Positions 1-9,908 of a stretch of 64,000 nt of DNA are shown here, piece by piece. The notes under the pieces were generated by a model. That model saw only the letters and a program-made list of their open reading frames with translations. It searched no databases and was not told where the DNA came from. The position numbers and the translations under genes are program-made. Position 1 is the first letter of the stretch, and the number at the start of each line of letters is the position of its first letter. The stretch comes from Lewinellaceae bacterium (GTDB lineage Bacteria; Bacteroidota; Bacteroidia; Chitinophagales; Saprospiraceae). The stretch covers positions 1 to 64,000 of the forward strand of contig JACJXV010000013.1 in assembly GCA_020636445.1 (NCBI GenBank), given 5' to 3'.

Positions 1-595
1 TCATACGGATCTTTTTTAGGAATGAATGCTTTTTCCTAACGCACAGGTCTGCCCTTTGGTTGGCCCTTTTTTTCGAATAACCTATTCCCTGTGGGAAGAA
101 ATCAACCGGATTCCATCGCCAACAAGTGGTCTGCCAAGTTTGAAATTGCGGTTGGCAATGGAAGCGCGGTCGCTGACGTTTTTTAGTAAGCAGTGAGCAG
201 GATCTTTTCCTGAAAGCAGTCCTACTGTTCGCAGGAATCTTTCGACGCTAAGCGGCGTATTGGCCGGTCTTCAGACCGCAGTGGGGTAAACTGTTACCTT
301 CGACTGGTTTCTAGTTTCGGTTCCTGCACTTCGATTCCCTTCGCCCGTAGAAACTTTTGTGCAGGTGGGTTGCCCCACTGCTCACGCTTCACCTAATGGT
401 CATCGCCAACCTTTAATTTATCGGTTGAAAGAACACCAGGGCGATAATATTCACCCCTCCCGGTGACATATCTCATCCGTCAACCCCGGTGGGCGCGATA
501 ATTTTGATTCATACGCAGGTGATTCCACCTGAAATCTCGGGTATGTCGGGAATTTATTTCGAATCAAAGGAACTGCCAAATACAAAAGATTTGTC
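1..595. other. gene-free stretch upstream of the PFOR gene
   Basis: No convincing coding frame lies here. The first 39 bases read on the plus strand as twelve codons followed by TAA, which could be the tail of a gene outside the window, but this is too short to support. A mini-hairpin of the dispersed family sits at 265-278. I found no clean TTTG/TAnnTTTG promoter for the downstream gene, although the transcript must begin in this stretch. Confidence 0.5.
226..290. repeat. dispersed mini-hairpin element, copy 1
   Basis: Positions 265-278 read CGGTCTTCAGACCG, a perfect palindrome with the tip TCTTCAGA, preceded by 'ggaatctttcgac' at about 230 and by the string 'tattggcc'. The same layout (a GGAATCTTC-like part followed by TTGGCCGGTCTTCnGACCGG) recurs near 25210, 29640 and, in reverse order, 56361. 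Function unknown. Confidence 0.6.
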
Positions 596-3500
596 ATGGA
601 AAAAGTAAGTAAGCAGGTTAAATATCCTGGTGTTCGTGTTGCCATGGATGGAAATACAGTGGCAATTATGTGTGAACGGGAATCTTCCGATGCCGCGGGG
701 GCCTATCCGATTACCCCCTCCACCCAAATGGGTGAATACTGGGCGGAAGAGGCCGCTAAAGGTCATTTGAATATTTCCGATCGGCCTTTGATCTTTATTG
801 AACCGGAAGGCGAACACGCTGCTGCGGCCGTTACTGCCGGTCTTTCCATGACAGGTTTGCGGGCTGCTAATTTTTCTTCCGGACAGGGTATCGCATACAT
901 GCACGAATCGTTGTATGCCGCTGTTGGGAAGCGATTGACCTATGTACTCAACATCGGCGCCCGGGCAATGACGAAGTCTACCCTGAATGTCCATGCCGGG
1001 CACGATGATTACCATGCGATCGATGATACTGGCTTTTTCCAATTGTTTGCTAAAAAAGCGCAGCACGTTGCTGACTTAAATATTATCGCCCACCGAATTG
1101 CCGAGTTGGCATTAACCCCAGGGATTATTGCTCAGGATGGGTTTTTAACGACCCACTTGATCGAATCCCTAATGCTGCCCGAGCGCGAACTGATCAGAGA
1201 ATTCCTCGGTCGGCCTGATGATATCATCCCCACACCAACAGCTGCCCAGCGCATCATCTATGGTGAAACACGGCGCCGGATTCCGGAATTATGGGATGTA
1301 GATAACCCGGTTATGGCGGGTATTGTCCAGAATCAGGATGCCTATATGCAGAGTGTTGCTGCACAGCGACCTTTCTTCTTTGACCATATTCGGGAACTCA
1401 CGGACCAGGCTTTTGCTGAGTTCTATGAGTTAACAGGCAGGCAGTATGCCCGCGTGATGTCCTATAAAGCTGAAGATGCTGATTACCTGATCCTGGGGCA
1501 GGGGAGTGTGGTTTCCAGTGCAGAAGTCGTTGCCGATTACCTGCGGAGAACCCGGGGTATTAAAGTAGGTGTCATCGATTTGGTCATGTTCCGGCCATTC
1601 CCGGCGGATCTGATTGGCGAAATGCTGAAAGGGAAAAAAGGCGTCACTATTTTAGAGCGTCTCGATCAACCCCTGGCAGCCGACTTACCGATCGCCCGGG
1701 AAATCCGGACCGTGATGGCTAAGTGTATGGAGAATGGTGCTCAACCGAAGAATCCACCTTTCCCCGAGTTGCCTTCCTACAAGCCTACCGATTTGCCGGC
1801 ACTCTATTCGGGTTCTTTTGGTATGGGTAGCCGCGATTTACAACCAGAAGGAATTATTGGCACGGTAGAAAATATGTTGCCTGAGGGTAAACATAAGAAG
1901 CAGTTTTACCTGTCCATCGATTTTATCCGCGACATTCCTTATACACCTAAACAACGGGCTTATCAGGAATCCATCCAGGAAGCGTATCCGAATGTGAAAG
2001 AGTTGGCTATCCACGGGTCGGAAAATCCCAACCTGATGCCTGAGGGTGCTATTACGGTGCGTTTTCACTCCGTAGGGGGCTGGGGGGCTATTACCACGGG
2101 TAAGAACCTGGCCATGACCTTATTTGATCTGCTGGGGTATGATATCAAAGCTAACCCCAAATATGGTTCGGAGAAAAAGGGACAGCCTACTACCTACTAC
2201 CTGGCAGCGGCTCCTGAGCCAATCCGGATAAACTGCGAATATTTCTTTGTGGATGTGGTGCTTTCTCCGGACCCCAATGTATTTAAGCACACCAATGCTT
2301 TAGCAGGGTTGAAAAAAGGCGGTGTATTCATCATTCAAAGCGACAAGAACAAGCCGGATGAGGTATGGGCAGAAATTCCGAAGCCTTACCAGAAAGTGAT
2401 TATCGAAAACAATATTCGCATTTTCTATATCGATGGCTTTAAGATTGCTCGTGAGGAAGCTACTGATCCGGAACTTCAGTTGCGGATGCAGGGGATTGCC
2501 TTCCAGGGTGCTTTCTTTGCCGCATCTCCACTCATGGAAAAAGCTGGCCTGAACGAAGAAACCTTGCTGAAAGCTATTGAAGACCAGTTGCAGCATAAAT
2601 TCGGAGGCAAAGGCCAGCGCGTCGTCGACGATAACATGCGCGTGGTAAAACGTGGCTTCGATGAAGTTCATGAAATCAAAAATAAAGTACTTGGTGCAGT
2701 GAGTGAGACTGCCTTGGCAGAGGATATGCTTCCGATTCCTACCATGCTGAAGAATATCCCCAAGAGCAAGTCCAATCTGAGCGATATTCATCGCTTCTGG
2801 GAACAAACCGGGAATTTCTATCAGCGGGGGATGGGCAATGATAACCTCACGGATCCTTTTATTGGTCTGAGTGTGATGCCTGCCGTTTCTTCGCTCTTCC
2901 GCGACATGACGGGGATTCGTTTTGAGCACCCGGAATGGGTTCCAACGAATTGTACCGCCTGTGGTAATTGTTATACCGTTTGTCCGGACACCGCTATTCC
3001 CGGCTTGGTCAGTGATCTGTCTGACGTTTTGGAAACAGTAGTTAAACGGGTCAGGAAAAACCATGGCAAAGCGGATTACCTGCCCAAGGCTGTTCGCCAG
3101 ATGGAAGGCAAAATCCGGACCTTGTTTAAAGAAAGCGGCAATGGAACTACCGTAAATCACTTGATCCAGGATGCGATTGACCAGACGATCAACGAAAGCG
3201 AAAATGGCCTGGCTGAAGAAATGGAATGGTTCCGGGAAGAATTGGGTGACTTCCAGTTTGCCCTGACGCGGCCTTATTATGACGTCATGGAAAAACAGCA
3301 GCCCAATAGCGGTGGCTTGTTTAGCATCACCATTAACCCCACCACCTGTAAGGGCTGTATGGAATGCGTCAATGTATGTAATGATGATGCCTTGCGTGTG
3401 ACAACCCAAACGGAAGAATCGGTGATGCGCCTGCGCGACGAGTGGGAATTCTGGCTGGATCTGCCGAATACGCCGGCCAAGTACAACCGAATAGATGATC

Positions 3501-5497
3501 TGGAACAGAAAATTGGTCCATTGGAGACCATCCTGTTGAATAAAGAATCTTATCTGAGCTTTGCCAGTGGCGATGGAGCGTGCTTGGGTTGCTCCGAAAA
3601 GTCGGTAGTGCATTTGTTTGTAGCTACGGTGGAATCCCTGATGCAGCCGCGCATTAAAAAGCACATTGCTTATCTGGATGAGTTGATTCAAAAACTGGAG
3701 AATCACCTGCAGATGCGGTTAATTAAGACCGTCAATATCGGTGATGCGGATGCTATGTCTACAATCCTGTCGGAAACTCACGATAGTGATTTGACCATGT
3801 CGGGGATTGCTCGTCGCCTGGAATCCAGGCAGGGCAGTGAACCGATCGACCAGGACTGGTTGAAAAATACCACGCAGATACTTAACCGCCTGAAGAAACT
3901 TCGGGACAAGTATACGCAGGGAACTACCGGGCAGGGACGCTCTTGTATGGGGATGGTTAACTCTACCGGATGTACCTCGGTTTGGGGCAGTACCTATCCG
4001 TTCAACCCTTATCCCTTCCCTTGGGCGAACCACCTGTTCCAGGATTCTACCTCGATGGCGATGGGTATTTTCGAAGGACACATGGCAAAAATGGCCGATG
4101 GGTTCAAAGCCATTCGCATGGCCGAACTGGAACTCAACGGCGGTTATGATCCTGATGAACAGGGCGACTACTTTACCTACTTTAACTGGCTCCAGTTTAC
4201 CGATGAGGAATGGTTGCTCTGCCCACCGGTAGTTGCCCTGGGTGGCGACGGCGCCATGTATGATATTGGTTTCCAGAACCTGTCTCGGATGATGGCTTCC
4301 GGTAAGCCAATCAAGGTAATTGTCGTAGATACCCAGGTGTATTCCAATACGGGTGGTCAGGCTTGTACTTCTGGTTTTATTGGTCAAATCTCCGATATGG
4401 CTCAATACGGCAGGGTATGGCAGGGAAAACCCGAACCACGGAAAGAAATTGGCTTGATCGCTATGGCGCACCGTAATACCTACGTACTGCAAGGTAGCCT
4501 GGCAAATACCAGTCAGATGATCGAAGGGTTTATTGAAGGCTTAATGGCTAAGCGGCCGGCGCTCTTCAATCTCTATACAACCTGCCAACCCGAGCATGGT
4601 GTGGGTGATGACCTTGGGACTCACCAGGCTAAACTGGCACTGGAATCACGGGCATACCCCTTGTTCCGGTACAATCCGGATAATGGCAAGACAGCAGAAG
4701 AAGCGTTTGATCTTTCCGGCAACCCGGCCATCGATCAACTCTGGCCAACCTACCAACTGAAGTATTTGGAAAATGGCCGTGAAAAATCGATGGAAGTAGC
4801 CATGACCTTTGCCGATTTCGCGATTACCGAGGCCCGCTTCCGGAAGCATTTCCGCAAAGTGCCGCGTGATAGCTGGAACGACAATATGGTACCGCTGGTT
4901 GACTTCCTGGAAATGAGCGTGGAAGACCGCGAAGGTAAATTCCCCTTCATTTGGGCTGTCGATCGTAAGCAGCACCTGAGCCGGGTTCTCGTGGCCAAGA
5001 AAATCGTGGAATCTTGCGAAGAGCGTCGCGACTTCTGGATTATGCTCCGCGCACTTGCCGGGCGCGATAAGCAGCCAGTAGAAGCTGTGGATATAACCAG
5101 TAAGATTCGGGCAGAAGTAGTGGGTAAAATAGCACAAGGCTTACTGAAACTCGCAGGTGATGAAGGTGCTGGTATTGTCGCCCTGGCTACCGAGGAGTCT
5201 CCGGTTCCTGCAGCGCCCGCTGAAAATGGGGCCGCTAAAGGTGAAGGCTATATGGCTCCCTGGCTGGAAAGCGACGCCTGCACTGCCTGCGACGAATGCA
5301 TGAAAATCAACGGCAAGATTTTTGCCTACAACGCGCAGAAGAAAGCCTATATCCAGAACCCCGAAGGTGGTCCTTACCAGGATCTCGTGAAGGCAGCCGA
5401 AAAATGTACCGCACGGGTAATTCACCCGGGATTACCGGCCGACCCATCGGAAAAGGATATGGACAAGTGGATTAAAAGAGGGGAAAAGTACAACTAA
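596..5497 (+). CDS. nifJ: pyruvate:ferredoxin (flavodoxin) oxidoreductase, extended form
   Basis: Catalyses CoA-dependent oxidative decarboxylation of pyruvate to acetyl-CoA with reduction of ferredoxin in the cytoplasm. Visible motifs are the N-terminal PITPSTQMGEYW segment of the pyrimidine-binding domain (about residue 37), the GGWGAITTGKNLA segment of the gamma domain (about 493-505), two 4Fe-4S motifs (CTACGNCYTVCP at 786 and CKGCMECVNVC at 918), and the thiamine-diphosphate motif GDGAMYDIGFQN near 1218. At 1633 aa it is much longer than the usual ~1170-1200 aa. The excess lies in the linkers around the Fe-S domain, a helical insertion after ACLGCSEKS (about 995-1110), and a C-terminal domain with CTACDEC (1562-1568) plus a later Cys that looks ferredoxin-like. 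The gene overlaps rnfC by one base (ATGA-type junction), so translation is probably coupled. Confidence 0.95.
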   Translation: MEKVSKQVKYPGVRVAMDGNTVAIMCERESSDAAGAYPITPSTQMGEYWAEEAAKGHLNISDRPLIFIEPEGEHAAAAVTAGLSMTGLRAANFSSGQGIAYMHESLYAAVGKRLTYVLNIGARAMTKSTLNVHAGHDDYHAIDDTGFFQLFAKKAQHVADLNIIAHRIAELALTPGIIAQDGFLTTHLIESLMLPERELIREFLGRPDDIIPTPTAAQRIIYGETRRRIPELWDVDNPVMAGIVQNQDAYMQSVAAQRPFFFDHIRELTDQAFAEFYELTGRQYARVMSYKAEDADYLILGQGSVVSSAEVVADYLRRTRGIKVGVIDLVMFRPFPADLIGEMLKGKKGVTILERLDQPLAADLPIAREIRTVMAKCMENGAQPKNPPFPELPSYKPTDLPALYSGSFGMGSRDLQPEGIIGTVENMLPEGKHKKQFYLSIDFIRDIPYTPKQRAYQESIQEAYPNVKELAIHGSENPNLMPEGAITVRFHSVGGWGAITTGKNLAMTLFDLLGYDIKANPKYGSEKKGQPTTYYLAAAPEPIRINCEYFFVDVVLSPDPNVFKHTNALAGLKKGGVFIIQSDKNKPDEVWAEIPKPYQKVIIENNIRIFYIDGFKIAREEATDPELQLRMQGIAFQGAFFAASPLMEKAGLNEETLLKAIEDQLQHKFGGKGQRVVDDNMRVVKRGFDEVHEIKNKVLGAVSETALAEDMLPIPTMLKNIPKSKSNLSDIHRFWEQTGNFYQRGMGNDNLTDPFIGLSVMPAVSSLFRDMTGIRFEHPEWVPTNCTACGNCYTVCPDTAIPGLVSDLSDVLETVVKRVRKNHGKADYLPKAVRQMEGKIRTLFKESGNGTTVNHLIQDAIDQTINESENGLAEEMEWFREELGDFQFALTRPYYDVMEKQQPNSGGLFSITINPTTCKGCMECVNVCNDDALRVTTQTEESVMRLRDEWEFWLDLPNTPAKYNRIDDLEQKIGPLETILLNKESYLSFASGDGACLGCSEKSVVHLFVATVESLMQPRIKKHIAYLDELIQKLENHLQMRLIKTVNIGDADAMSTILSETHDSDLTMSGIARRLESRQGSEPIDQDWLKNTTQILNRLKKLRDKYTQGTTGQGRSCMGMVNSTGCTSVWGSTYPFNPYPFPWANHLFQDSTSMAMGIFEGHMAKMADGFKAIRMAELELNGGYDPDEQGDYFTYFNWLQFTDEEWLLCPPVVALGGDGAMYDIGFQNLSRMMASGKPIKVIVVDTQVYSNTGGQACTSGFIGQISDMAQYGRVWQGKPEPRKEIGLIAMAHRNTYVLQGSLANTSQMIEGFIEGLMAKRPALFNLYTTCQPEHGVGDDLGTHQAKLALESRAYPLFRYNPDNGKTAEEAFDLSGNPAIDQLWPTYQLKYLENGREKSMEVAMTFADFAITEARFRKHFRKVPRDSWNDNMVPLVDFLEMSVEDREGKFPFIWAVDRKQHLSRVLVAKKIVESCEERRDFWIMLRALAGRDKQPVEAVDITSKIRAEVVGKIAQGLLKLAGDEGAGIVALATEESPVPAAPAENGAAKGEGYMAPWLESDACTACDECMKINGKIFAYNAQKKAYIQNPEGGPYQDLVKAAEKCTARVIHPGLPADPSEKDMDKWIKRGEKYN

Positions 5498-6858
5498 TGA
5501 GCCTGTTTAACTTCCACAAAAATACCTTTAAGCACGGGGTGCATCCACCGGAGCATAAAAGTGAGACAAACAGCCTTCCCATACGCCAGTTTCCCTTTGC
5601 TCCGGTGATCATCCTGCCAATGGTGCAACACATTGGCGCACCGGCTGAAATCATCGTGCGGGAAGGGCAGGAGGTGGTTCGGGGGCAGCTGCTGGCCAAA
5701 GCCGGTGGGTTTGTTTCGGTTCCGGTTCATGCCCCCGTCACAGGGACTATCCGGAAAATTACCAATGTACCCTCCATCTCCGGTAAAATGGTGCCAGGGA
5801 TATACCTCGAAACCGCCCCCTTTTCCAACCAGGAAGTACACGGGAATAAGCCGGTGGACGTAGAAACGGCCACCCCCGAAGAAATTCTCCAGGGGATTCA
5901 GGATGCGGGTATTGTCGGCTTGGGAGGGGCGGCATTTCCTACGCACGTCAAGTTAAAAGTGCCGGCAGGCAAAACGTGTGAGGTGCTGTTGATTAATGGG
6001 ATTGAGTGTGAACCTTACCTCACTACCGACCACCGGGTGATGCTCGAACAAGCGGAGGATATTTTTCTGGGTATCCGCTACTTGCTGAAAGTAACGGGAG
6101 CGAAACGTGCTGTTATTGGTATTGAAGCTAATAAGCAGGATGCTGCCGATCACCTGACTCAACATATTCCGGCGGATATTCCGGTTACCGTTCAGGTAGT
6201 TCCGGTGAAGTATCCCCAGGGGTCAGAGAAGATGTTGATTACCTCGATTTTGGGCGTGGAAGTTCCCTCCGGTGGGTTGCCGATTGATGTCAATGCCCTG
6301 GTTGTGAATGTGGCTACCGCCGCCGAAATGGGGCGGTTGTTACCGCATGGGCGGGGAATTTTGGAACGGGTTATTACCATTACGGGGCCTGCGGTTAAAA
6401 AGAAAGGCAACTACCTGATTCCCATCGGCACTCCGCTGCGCTACGTCCTGGAACAGGTAGGAGTCGATGAGCAACTAAGTGAAGTATATCTCGGTGGCCC
6501 CATGATGGGCGTTGCCGTTTCTAATCTGGATATTTCGATTGTCAAAGGAGCGTCGGGTATTGTCGCCTTTACCGAAAAGGAGGTGAGCCGGCCAACCGAA
6601 ATTTTACCTTGTATCAAATGCGGAGCATGTGTGGAGGCTTGTCCGATTTCCCTGAACCCCTCCAAGCTGGGGATTCTGGCCAAATTTGAGGCCTATGAGC
6701 GAATGGCTGATGAGTTCCATTTGATGGATTGCTTCGAATGTGGGTCGTGTGCGTATGTATGCCCATCCCATATTCCGCTGGTACAATACTTCCGCTTATC
6801 CAAATCTGTAGTCAGAAAGCGGAGTGCCGCAAAAAAGTCTGCCGAACATGCTAAATAA
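5497..6858 (+). CDS. rnfC: Rnf electron transport complex subunit RnfC
   Basis: Peripheral subunit of the ion-translocating ferredoxin:NAD+ oxidoreductase and the NADH/FMN entry module. Evidence is the GGAAFPTHVKL motif (about residues 146-156) of the RnfC/Nqo1-like flavin domain, the N-terminal barrel-sandwich segment with PVHAPVTGTI, and two C-terminal 4Fe-4S motifs, CIKCGACVEACP (about residue 372) and CFECGSCAYVCP (about 411). At 453 aa the length is normal. It starts at the stop codon of the PFOR gene and overlaps rnfD by about 11 bp, so these genes form one operon. Confidence 0.95.
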   Translation: MSLFNFHKNTFKHGVHPPEHKSETNSLPIRQFPFAPVIILPMVQHIGAPAEIIVREGQEVVRGQLLAKAGGFVSVPVHAPVTGTIRKITNVPSISGKMVPGIYLETAPFSNQEVHGNKPVDVETATPEEILQGIQDAGIVGLGGAAFPTHVKLKVPAGKTCEVLLINGIECEPYLTTDHRVMLEQAEDIFLGIRYLLKVTGAKRAVIGIEANKQDAADHLTQHIPADIPVTVQVVPVKYPQGSEKMLITSILGVEVPSGGLPIDVNALVVNVATAAEMGRLLPHGRGILERVITITGPAVKKKGNYLIPIGTPLRYVLEQVGVDEQLSEVYLGGPMMGVAVSNLDISIVKGASGIVAFTEKEVSRPTEILPCIKCGACVEACPISLNPSKLGILAKFEAYERMADEFHLMDCFECGSCAYVCPSHIPLVQYFRLSKSVVRKRSAAKKSAEHAK

Positions 6859-7867
6859 GACCTTACATATCAGCACCTCCCCGCATATTGTTCGCGGGGT
6901 CAGCACTACCGACATCATGCGTAATGTGGTTTGGGCCTTATTACCGGTGGCGGCTTACGCGGTGTATGCCTTTGGCCTTAACGCATTGCTGGTTCTCGTT
7001 ACAGCGGTTGCGGCCTGTGTACTTACGGAGCACTATCTGTGCCGCATTTCGAAAAAAAAAACCACGATAGGTGATTGGTCGGCAGTGATTACAGGGCTTT
7101 TACTGGGACTGTCTCTTCCACCACATTTCCCGTTATGGATGACTTTCGCGGGAGGTGTTTTAGCCATCGCTTTAGGTAAGTTTATTTTTGGCGGATTGGG
7201 GTACAATGTATTCAATCCGGCTTTGGTTGGTCGGGCAGTATTACAAGCGGCTTTCCCAGTAGCCATCACTACCTGGTATCCGGCGTTTTCCGCCGATCGG
7301 TTTGGAGTAGTGGATGGCTCGATACTGACCTTTCCCTTCCTGGAGCCTACCTACGATGCGGTATCCGGGGCGACACCATTAGCCGCCTTTAAGTTTGATG
7401 GGGCTATCACTGAGACTTATGATTTGGCAATGGGGCTCGTCGGAGGTTCAACCGGGGAAACGTGCGCGGTACTTATTATTCTGGGCGGCGTTTATCTGGC
7501 AGTCCGCAAGATGATGAACTGGCGGATTCCGCTGGCCGTATTAGGTACGGTTTACGTGCTTACGGCACTGCTGCACTGGATGGATAGCCAAAGCTATCCG
7601 GAGCCAGGATTTATGCTGTTTTCAGGAGGGCTGATGCTGGGAGCTGTATTTATGGCCACCGATATGGTCGCTTCGCCGATCACCCCGCTGGGGGTTGTTA
7701 TTTACGGGGCAATTATCGGTTTGGTGGTTGTTGTAATCCGGCTCTGGGGCGGACTTCCTGAAGGGGTCATGTATGCTATCCTTTTAGCCAATGCCATTGG
7801 TCCGCATATTGATAAATGGATACAGCCAACCGTTTATGGAACTACTAAAACGTCACGGGGAGCATGA
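6848..7867 (+). CDS. rnfD: Rnf complex membrane subunit RnfD
   Basis: Integral membrane subunit carrying a covalently bound FMN. The sequence has many hydrophobic helices and the flavinylation motif SGATPLA (threonine FMN site) near residue 173. An upstream ATG at 6824 is in frame, but I prefer 6848 (MLNKTLHIS): it resembles family N-termini (a short polar start before SPH) and leaves a smaller overlap with rnfC. The end overlaps rnfG by 4 bp (ATGA). The family, homologous to NqrB, forms the ion channel core with RnfA and RnfE. Confidence 0.93.
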   Translation: MLNKTLHISTSPHIVRGVSTTDIMRNVVWALLPVAAYAVYAFGLNALLVLVTAVAACVLTEHYLCRISKKKTTIGDWSAVITGLLLGLSLPPHFPLWMTFAGGVLAIALGKFIFGGLGYNVFNPALVGRAVLQAAFPVAITTWYPAFSADRFGVVDGSILTFPFLEPTYDAVSGATPLAAFKFDGAITETYDLAMGLVGGSTGETCAVLIILGGVYLAVRKMMNWRIPLAVLGTVYVLTALLHWMDSQSYPEPGFMLFSGGLMLGAVFMATDMVASPITPLGVVIYGAIIGLVVVVIRLWGGLPEGVMYAILLANAIGPHIDKWIQPTVYGTTKTSRGA

Positions 7868-8562
7868 AAAAAGCGGATAGCCAGGAAACAATGGCCCCAG
7901 CTGCGGAGAGCAGTAAAATGTTGCGGGCAATGGTCGGACTAGGTGTGATTTGTGCCCTGATGATCGTTTTGGCCTTTGAATGGACCAAGCCGCGCATTGA
8001 ACAAAATAAAGCGGCTGCCCTGGAACAAGCCATTTTTAAGGTCATCCCGGGAATGGTCAGTAAGCAAACCTTCCTGCTAACTCCCGATAATACCCTGGTG
8101 CCGGCCGGAGCTAACGTCGACAAGAATGCCGAAGTGGTTTATGCTGGCTATGATAAGGAGGGGAAATTGGCCGGGATAGCAGTAGAAGCCAGTGGCCTGG
8201 GTTTCGCCGATGTATTGCGGGTATTGTACGGTTACAATCCTGAGACGGAAAAAATCGTAGGTTTCTTTGTACTGGAAAGTAAAGAGACCCCGGGGTTGGG
8301 TGATAAAATCGAAAAAGATCCGCAATTCCTGGCCAATTTTGCCGGCTTGGATGTCGCCCTGAAGGAGGACAAAGTTACCCTGAAAAATCCACCGGTAACT
8401 GTCAAGGCTGGTATGAAAACAAACCCCTGGGAAATAGACGGCATAACCGGGGCGACGATTTCCTCCCGGGCCATCGGAGCGATTATTAATTCCAGTACTA
8501 CGCGTTGGGTGCCGATGTTACAACAACAGCAGGCCACTTTACGCAATACCACTACTAATTAG
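7864..8562 (+). CDS. rnfG: Rnf complex flavoprotein subunit RnfG
   Basis: Membrane-anchored, periplasm-facing FMN protein homologous to NqrC. There is one N-terminal transmembrane helix (about residues 20-38, MLRAMVGLGVICALMIVLAF) followed by an FMN-binding domain with the covalent attachment motif GITGATISSRA near residues 197-207 and the SKETPGLGDKI segment. At 232 aa the length is typical. It overlaps rnfD by 4 bp and is followed 13 bp later by rnfE. Confidence 0.94.
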   Translation: MKKADSQETMAPAAESSKMLRAMVGLGVICALMIVLAFEWTKPRIEQNKAAALEQAIFKVIPGMVSKQTFLLTPDNTLVPAGANVDKNAEVVYAGYDKEGKLAGIAVEASGLGFADVLRVLYGYNPETEKIVGFFVLESKETPGLGDKIEKDPQFLANFAGLDVALKEDKVTLKNPPVTVKAGMKTNPWEIDGITGATISSRAIGAIINSSTTRWVPMLQQQQATLRNTTTN

Positions 8563-8575
8563 CAAACAACCGCCA

Positions 8576-9232
8576 ATGGGCAAGCCAAATACACCATCGA
8601 CAAATTCGGGCTTTTGGGCCAATCTGCGGGAAAGTCCATCTACCGATGATTTTATCAAAGGGTTGTGGCGGGAAAATCCGGTATTCGTTCAGGTGCTGGG
8701 GATGTGCCCTACCCTGGCCGTTTCCAATACTACCATGAACGCCCTGGCTATGGGCTTGGCTACCACTTTTGTGCTGTTAATGTCCAATATGCTGGTGTCA
8801 TCGCTGCGGTTTTTTATCCCCAAACAAGTACGGATTGCGTCCTATATTTTGATCATTGCCACCTTTGTGACGATTACCGATTATATGATTCAGGCGATCA
8901 GCGTGGATTTACACAAGAGTCTGGGCGCCTTTATTTCCCTGATTGTGGTTAACTGCCTGATTTTAGGGCGTGCCGAAGCTTTTGCGTCCAAGAATACCAT
9001 CGGGAAGTCCTTTTTGGATGGTTTAGGTATGGGGTTAGGCTTTACGTTTGCGCTTATCTGCCTGGGCGCCGTACGGGAAATTATGGGCAATGGCACCTTG
9101 TTGGGGTTTGGCGTCCTGCCGGGTAATTTTCAGGAGTGGATCGTAATGATCTTGCCTGCTGGCGGTTTTTTCACCCTGGCCCTGTGGTTGCTTTTATTCA
9201 ATGCACTTAAAGAAAAAAGAGCCCAAGCATGA
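8576..9232 (+). CDS. rnfE: Rnf complex membrane subunit RnfE
   Basis: Six-helix membrane subunit homologous to NqrD. Two conserved half-membrane motifs with cysteines are visible: GMCPTLAVSN (about residue 42) and VVNCLILGRAEAF (about 122). In characterised Nqr/Rnf complexes the matching cysteines of the RnfE/RnfA pair hold an intramembrane Fe-S centre. At 218 aa it is normal in length. The stop overlaps the ATG of rnfA. Confidence 0.94.
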   Translation: MGKPNTPSTNSGFWANLRESPSTDDFIKGLWRENPVFVQVLGMCPTLAVSNTTMNALAMGLATTFVLLMSNMLVSSLRFFIPKQVRIASYILIIATFVTITDYMIQAISVDLHKSLGAFISLIVVNCLILGRAEAFASKNTIGKSFLDGLGMGLGFTFALICLGAVREIMGNGTLLGFGVLPGNFQEWIVMILPAGGFFTLALWLLLFNALKEKRAQA

Positions 9233-9810
9233 AAACGGAATCCTTGTGGTACATATTTATCAATGCCAGTTTGATCAACAACTTCGTGTTGGCCTACTTT
9301 CTGGGCATTTGTCCTTTCCTGGGGGTGTCGGGTAAACTGGAGACAGCTACCAAAATGGGCGGCGCGGTGACCTTCGTTATGTTGATTAGTTCAATGTGTG
9401 CTTATGGCCTGCATGCCTTTCTCATCGCCGTCAATGCGCCTTTTTTACAACTGATCAGCTACATCGTCGTAATAGCCTCCACTGTACAGTTGGTAGAGAT
9501 GTTTATTAAGAAAATGAGTCCGGCGCTGTTTCGGGCCCTGGGCATCTTTCTACCCCTGATAACCACCAATTGCGCGATCCTGGGGTTGGCCTTATTTCAA
9601 ACGAATAAAGGCTATGGATTCATCGAAAGTATTGTGTATGCCCTGGGGGCTGGGGTCGGATTTACGTTTGCCCTGGTACTTATGGCGGGTCTGCGGGAGC
9701 AATTGGAATTTGCCGAAGTTCCTAATGTCGTCAAAGGTACAGCCCTGACGTTGTTGATTGCCGGTATTCTGTCCCTGACATTTATGGGTTTTGCCGGATT
9801 GGGGAGCTAG
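9229..9810 (+). CDS. rnfA: Rnf complex membrane subunit RnfA
   Basis: Partner of RnfE, homologous to NqrE. The inverted-topology cysteine motifs GICPFLGVSG (about residue 25) and TTNCAILGLALF (about 104) are present, along with GAGVGFTFALVLMAGLREQ near the C terminus. At 193 aa it has the standard length. It is the last of the tightly overlapping genes; a 98-bp spacer with heptamer repeats then separates it from the small Cys-rich gene. Confidence 0.95.
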   Translation: MKTESLWYIFINASLINNFVLAYFLGICPFLGVSGKLETATKMGGAVTFVMLISSMCAYGLHAFLIAVNAPFLQLISYIVVIASTVQLVEMFIKKMSPALFRALGIFLPLITTNCAILGLALFQTNKGYGFIESIVYALGAGVGFTFALVLMAGLREQLEFAEVPNVVKGTALTLLIAGILSLTFMGFAGLGS

Positions 9811-9848
9811 GGGAATCGGCCCGCCTACGCTAGGCTACGGCGGGTAAA

Positions 9849-9890
9849 AAACCAGAAACCAGAAACCAGAAACCAGTAACGAATAACGAG
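9849..9890. repeat. short tandem heptamer repeat inside the Rnf operon
   Basis: Four perfect copies of AAACCAG (9849-9876) are followed by TAACGAA and TAACGAG (9877-9890). The same words occur on the other strand near 35222-35247, and a related CACCAGY array lies at 42123-42213. It sits in the only sizeable spacer between rnfA and the NqrM-like gene. Confidence 0.8.
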
Positions 9891-9908
9891 TAACTAAAAA
9901 CCAGCAAC

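Noticed and set aside
1..39. Plus-strand codons ending in TAA, possible tail of an upstream gene
   Set aside because: Twelve codons give no family evidence; cannot be told from chance.
500..595. Promoter for nifJ
   Set aside because: No TAnnTTTG with a TTTG at 19-22 bases could be found; AT-rich words here do not fit the consensus.
2300..3706. 468-codon minus-strand frame inside the PFOR gene
   Set aside because: Antisense shadow of a strongly conserved coding region; the translation has no recognisable motifs.
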